Shown in pieces: positions 42,779-44,923 of a DNA stretch of 44,923 nucleotides. The stretch covers positions 23,465 to 68,387 of the forward strand of contig WQSF01000004.1 of assembly GCA_009788065.1 (NCBI GenBank). Reading direction: 5' to 3'. The translations under genes and the position numbers were made by a program. The notes beneath the pieces are model-generated. The model saw only the letters and a list, made by a program, of their open reading frames with translations. It was not told the origin of the DNA and did not search any database. The DNA comes from Treponema sp. GTDB taxonomy: Bacteria; Spirochaetota; Spirochaetia; Treponematales; Breznakiellaceae. Numbering within the stretch: position 1 is the first letter of the stretch; every line of letters starts with the position of its first letter.

Positions 42779-43801
42779 ATGATGGAAAAAAGAAGCGTTT
42801 TTTTACCGTTAATGCTGGTGTTTCTGTTTATTTGCGCTACAGATGCCTTTTCACAGGATAAGGCGCAATTTAACCGCAGATACCAAAACGGGACACAGCT
42901 TTACAAGCTCTCCCGGTTCCATGAAGCGGCTGTCGAATTCAGGCGCGCGCAGGAAACAGCGACGAACTCGAATGAAAAATCTGCTGCTCTTTACTGGGTT
43001 ATATTAAGCCAGCTCGCCTATTCTGATTTCGGTTCGGCTATCCGCGATATGGAAACGCTGGAAAAAACAGCGCCCAATTCGCCCTATGCAAGAGATATGG
43101 TATACCACCGCGCGAGAGTTTATTACAATCAAGGGTATTTTGAAGACGCGCTGTTTTTATTTAACCGTTATAACCAGTCTACAGTGGAAAAAGACAAAGA
43201 ATCCGCAGACCGTAAAGCCGCCGCTTTTTTCTGGATGGGTGAATGTTTGTTCTCGCTCGGACAGCACGAAGAAGCTGAAAAATTCTACGCATGGATAGTC
43301 GCAAAATATCCCGGCAGTCCCAAAGTTGAAGCGTCAACTTACAGAATCGATCTTATCAAGCAGAAGAAAATAGAATCCGAACTTCTCGCGCTTTTACAAT
43401 GGAGCCATGAAGAAGCCCTGCGCACAAGCGAAGATTATCAAAAGACAATACGAACCTATGAATATACGCTTAATATGTATCAAAGACGCATCGCGGAACT
43501 TTCGAACACCGATAATGTTATGCAGCATCAGATAAACAGCCATGATTTTTATCAGTTTGAAAGGCAGAATTGGAATCAGAACGAAAACCAAAACCAGAAC
43601 GTTATTCAAAACAACATTCAAAACGGTTTCGAGATAATCGAAGAGCTGGAAATTATCGAAGAGGCGCCTGCTTTTGATGATCCCGTTACAGAGCCCGAAG
43701 ACGTACATTTCAGCCAGAATGAATATTTAATTGAGAGGGCGAGGCAGTTAGGCAATAATGTACGCGCAATATTAAACAGCGAACCTTCCGGAGGGCGTTA
43801 A
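42779..43801 (+). CDS. Exported TPR protein (YbgF/BamD-like arrangement)
   Basis: A signal peptide ends at DAFSQ. The mature part has TPR units with 'GTQLYKLSRFHEAAVEFRRA', 'ARVYYNQGYFEDALFLFNRY' and 'GECLFSLGQHEEAEKFYAWI', the last followed by AKYPGSPK, as in BamD and YbgF/CpoB proteins. Then a helical part, an Asn/Gln-rich stretch (about 260-285) and an acidic Glu/Ile segment. No lipobox, so it is periplasmic rather than a lipoprotein. The next gene overlaps by one base (TAATG), so the two are coupled. The specific role is unknown. Confidence 0.88.
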   Translation: MMEKRSVFLPLMLVFLFICATDAFSQDKAQFNRRYQNGTQLYKLSRFHEAAVEFRRAQETATNSNEKSAALYWVILSQLAYSDFGSAIRDMETLEKTAPNSPYARDMVYHRARVYYNQGYFEDALFLFNRYNQSTVEKDKESADRKAAAFFWMGECLFSLGQHEEAEKFYAWIVAKYPGSPKVEASTYRIDLIKQKKIESELLALLQWSHEEALRTSEDYQKTIRTYEYTLNMYQRRIAELSNTDNVMQHQINSHDFYQFERQNWNQNENQNQNVIQNNIQNGFEIIEELEIIEEAPAFDDPVTEPEDVHFSQNEYLIERARQLGNNVRAILNSEPSGGR

Positions 43802-44923
43802 TGTTTTTGCGCAGGTGGTTTGCAGTCTCATTTTTACTGATTTTCTTTTCGCTTTGCGGCTGCCAGTCGTTTCTTGCGCTTGCAAAAGCAATGGGAGAAG
43901 ACGAAGAAACGACCGCTCCCAGAAAATTAAAACATAACGAAAGAGAAAGAAAATCTGACAGCCTGAACGAAATGCCGCACGATGAAGAAGCAAAACAGAG
44001 CGAAACGAAAACCAAGACTAAAGCGCCAGATGACGGTTTTTTCAGACTGGTTCTTAACGAAAAAAAAGGAAGTTTTTCACTTTACTTTTTAGCGGATCCT
44101 GTATCGATGCGTTACGAGTCATTATTTAATTCAAGCGATCCGTCTGCAAGTTATATAACGGTTTATTTTGACAGCAATGTTTACAAGCTGGGAAGTTCAA
44201 AACATTTTAAAACAAGATTGACTAGAATTGACGGCGCTCCCGCGATTGTGTACGAATCGTCGTTTTTAATTTTAACTCAGATTTTTACGCCTATTCGCAC
44301 GTCAAGTTCCAATGTCGCCAACGGCGTTATGATTACTTTAACCGCTGAAAATATAGGGACGCAAATGTCGTCTGTCGGATTAAGAATGTTAATCGATACG
44401 GATCTCGGAGAAGGGCGAAGACAGGTTCCGTTTATAACAAATACCCAGATTATTTCATCGGAATTGCTTTTGGAAGGAAACTCTGAAGAAAGATTTTGGG
44501 TATCGAGAGGGAAAAATACAGCACTGATGGGAAGTATTGTCAGTCCTTTTGCGGGAGAAGATAATGAAAATGGCCCTGACGCCGTACATATCGCAAACTG
44601 GAAAAGATTAAATGATACCCCATGGAAGCTTCGCTACATGGAGGGAAGGTCTTTTAATTATATCCCGAATTCTATCCGCGACTCCGCTGTCTGTTATTAT
44701 TTCGGACCTTCAATGCTGGATCGCGGCGATTTATTGTCATACAAAATTTATCTTACAACGGAAGATATCGCATGGTACAATTTGACTGCGCCGCTTCCTG
44801 TTTCAACCGCCTCAATCCTTGAGCGTTCAAAGGCATCCGCAGCGCCTGAGAAAACGTCAAGAAGGCAGTCGTCTGCGGCGGCTTCATCTGTTCAAACTCA
44901 AACTCAGACACCCGCCGCTCTTC
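43801..44923 (+). CDS. Lipoprotein, 3' end outside window
   Basis: ATG 43801 overlaps the previous stop. The hydrophobic N-terminus with lipobox LCGC (Cys21) marks a lipoprotein. A charged low-complexity linker (Glu, Lys, Thr; about 30-75) leads to a beta-rich domain. This has phrases such as FRLVLNEKKGSFSLYFLADP, ITLTAENIGTQMSSVGLRML and DLGEGRRQVPFI, resembling a large beta-sandwich. Near the edge it becomes Ser/Ala/Gln/Thr-rich. The frame is open to the last base, about 374 residues. No family named. Confidence 0.85.
   Translation, partial: MFLRRWFAVSFLLIFFSLCGCQSFLALAKAMGEDEETTAPRKLKHNERERKSDSLNEMPHDEEAKQSETKTKTKAPDDGFFRLVLNEKKGSFSLYFLADPVSMRYESLFNSSDPSASYITVYFDSNVYKLGSSKHFKTRLTRIDGAPAIVYESSFLILTQIFTPIRTSSSNVANGVMITLTAENIGTQMSSVGLRMLIDTDLGEGRRQVPFITNTQIISSELLLEGNSEERFWVSRGKNTALMGSIVSPFAGEDNENGPDAVHIANWKRLNDTPWKLRYMEGRSFNYIPNSIRDSAVCYYFGPSMLDRGDLLSYKIYLTTEDIAWYNLTAPLPVSTASILERSKASAAPEKTSRRQSSAAASSVQTQTQTPAAL

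Overview
The window reads as chromosomal DNA of a spirochaete close to Treponema, but not the T. pallidum type. Three things support this. First, tamB-like, bamA, ompH/skp and mutS lie in the same order as T. pallidum TP0325-TP0328 (from memory). Second, GreA carries a very long N-terminal extension of the spirochaete kind. Third, many genes encode exported proteins and lipoproteins. The presence of purH and purL points to a commensal or free-living relative with de novo purine synthesis, which T. pallidum lacks. This placement is inference; no 16S rRNA gene is present.

Layout. 1-7081: the end of one large exported protein and a complete 1877-residue lipoprotein that share a C-terminal module, closed by a strong terminator. 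7101-8067: an accessory patch with a broken Rpn-type nuclease/transposase gene lying between two near-identical 66-bp repeats. 8101-9573: a membrane protein with winged-helix-like parts. 9575-12657: tRNA-Arg(CCG), a giant ankyrin-repeat exported protein, and tRNA-Leu(GAG) with a 3'-end tRNA fossil beside it. 12748-18137: purH and purL, convergent, with overlapping stop codons. 18177-18293: three palindromes at 51-bp spacing between the divergent purL and SUMF1-domain genes. 18339-21147: SUMF1-domain protein and ligA. 21144-22378: thymidylate kinase and an exported hypothetical protein, on the minus strand. 22495-32748: the outer-membrane assembly cluster tamB-bamA-ompH, then mutS. 32804-34889: uracil permease and comF. 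34961-35140: an unlisted 59-residue small gene with a good promoter. 41946-35153 (minus strand): a probable four-gene operon of TPR protein, giant GreA, VWA protein and dihydroorotase. 42017 to the end: rpe, a TPR exported protein and a partial lipoprotein.

Functional themes are envelope biogenesis (TamB, BamA, OmpH and several lipoproteins), nucleotide supply (PurH, PurL, Tmk, UraA, PyrC) and DNA maintenance (LigA, MutS).

Two signals recur across the window and are not ordinary annotation. One is a 15-bp palindrome repeated with an exact 51-bp period at three places. The other is a set of operon-leading genes whose start codon sits 6-7 nt after a -10 hexamer with no Shine-Dalgarno sequence, which predicts leaderless mRNAs. 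Internal and other genes often have clear GGAGG-like sites. All database-style statements come from memory of protein families; no searches were run.
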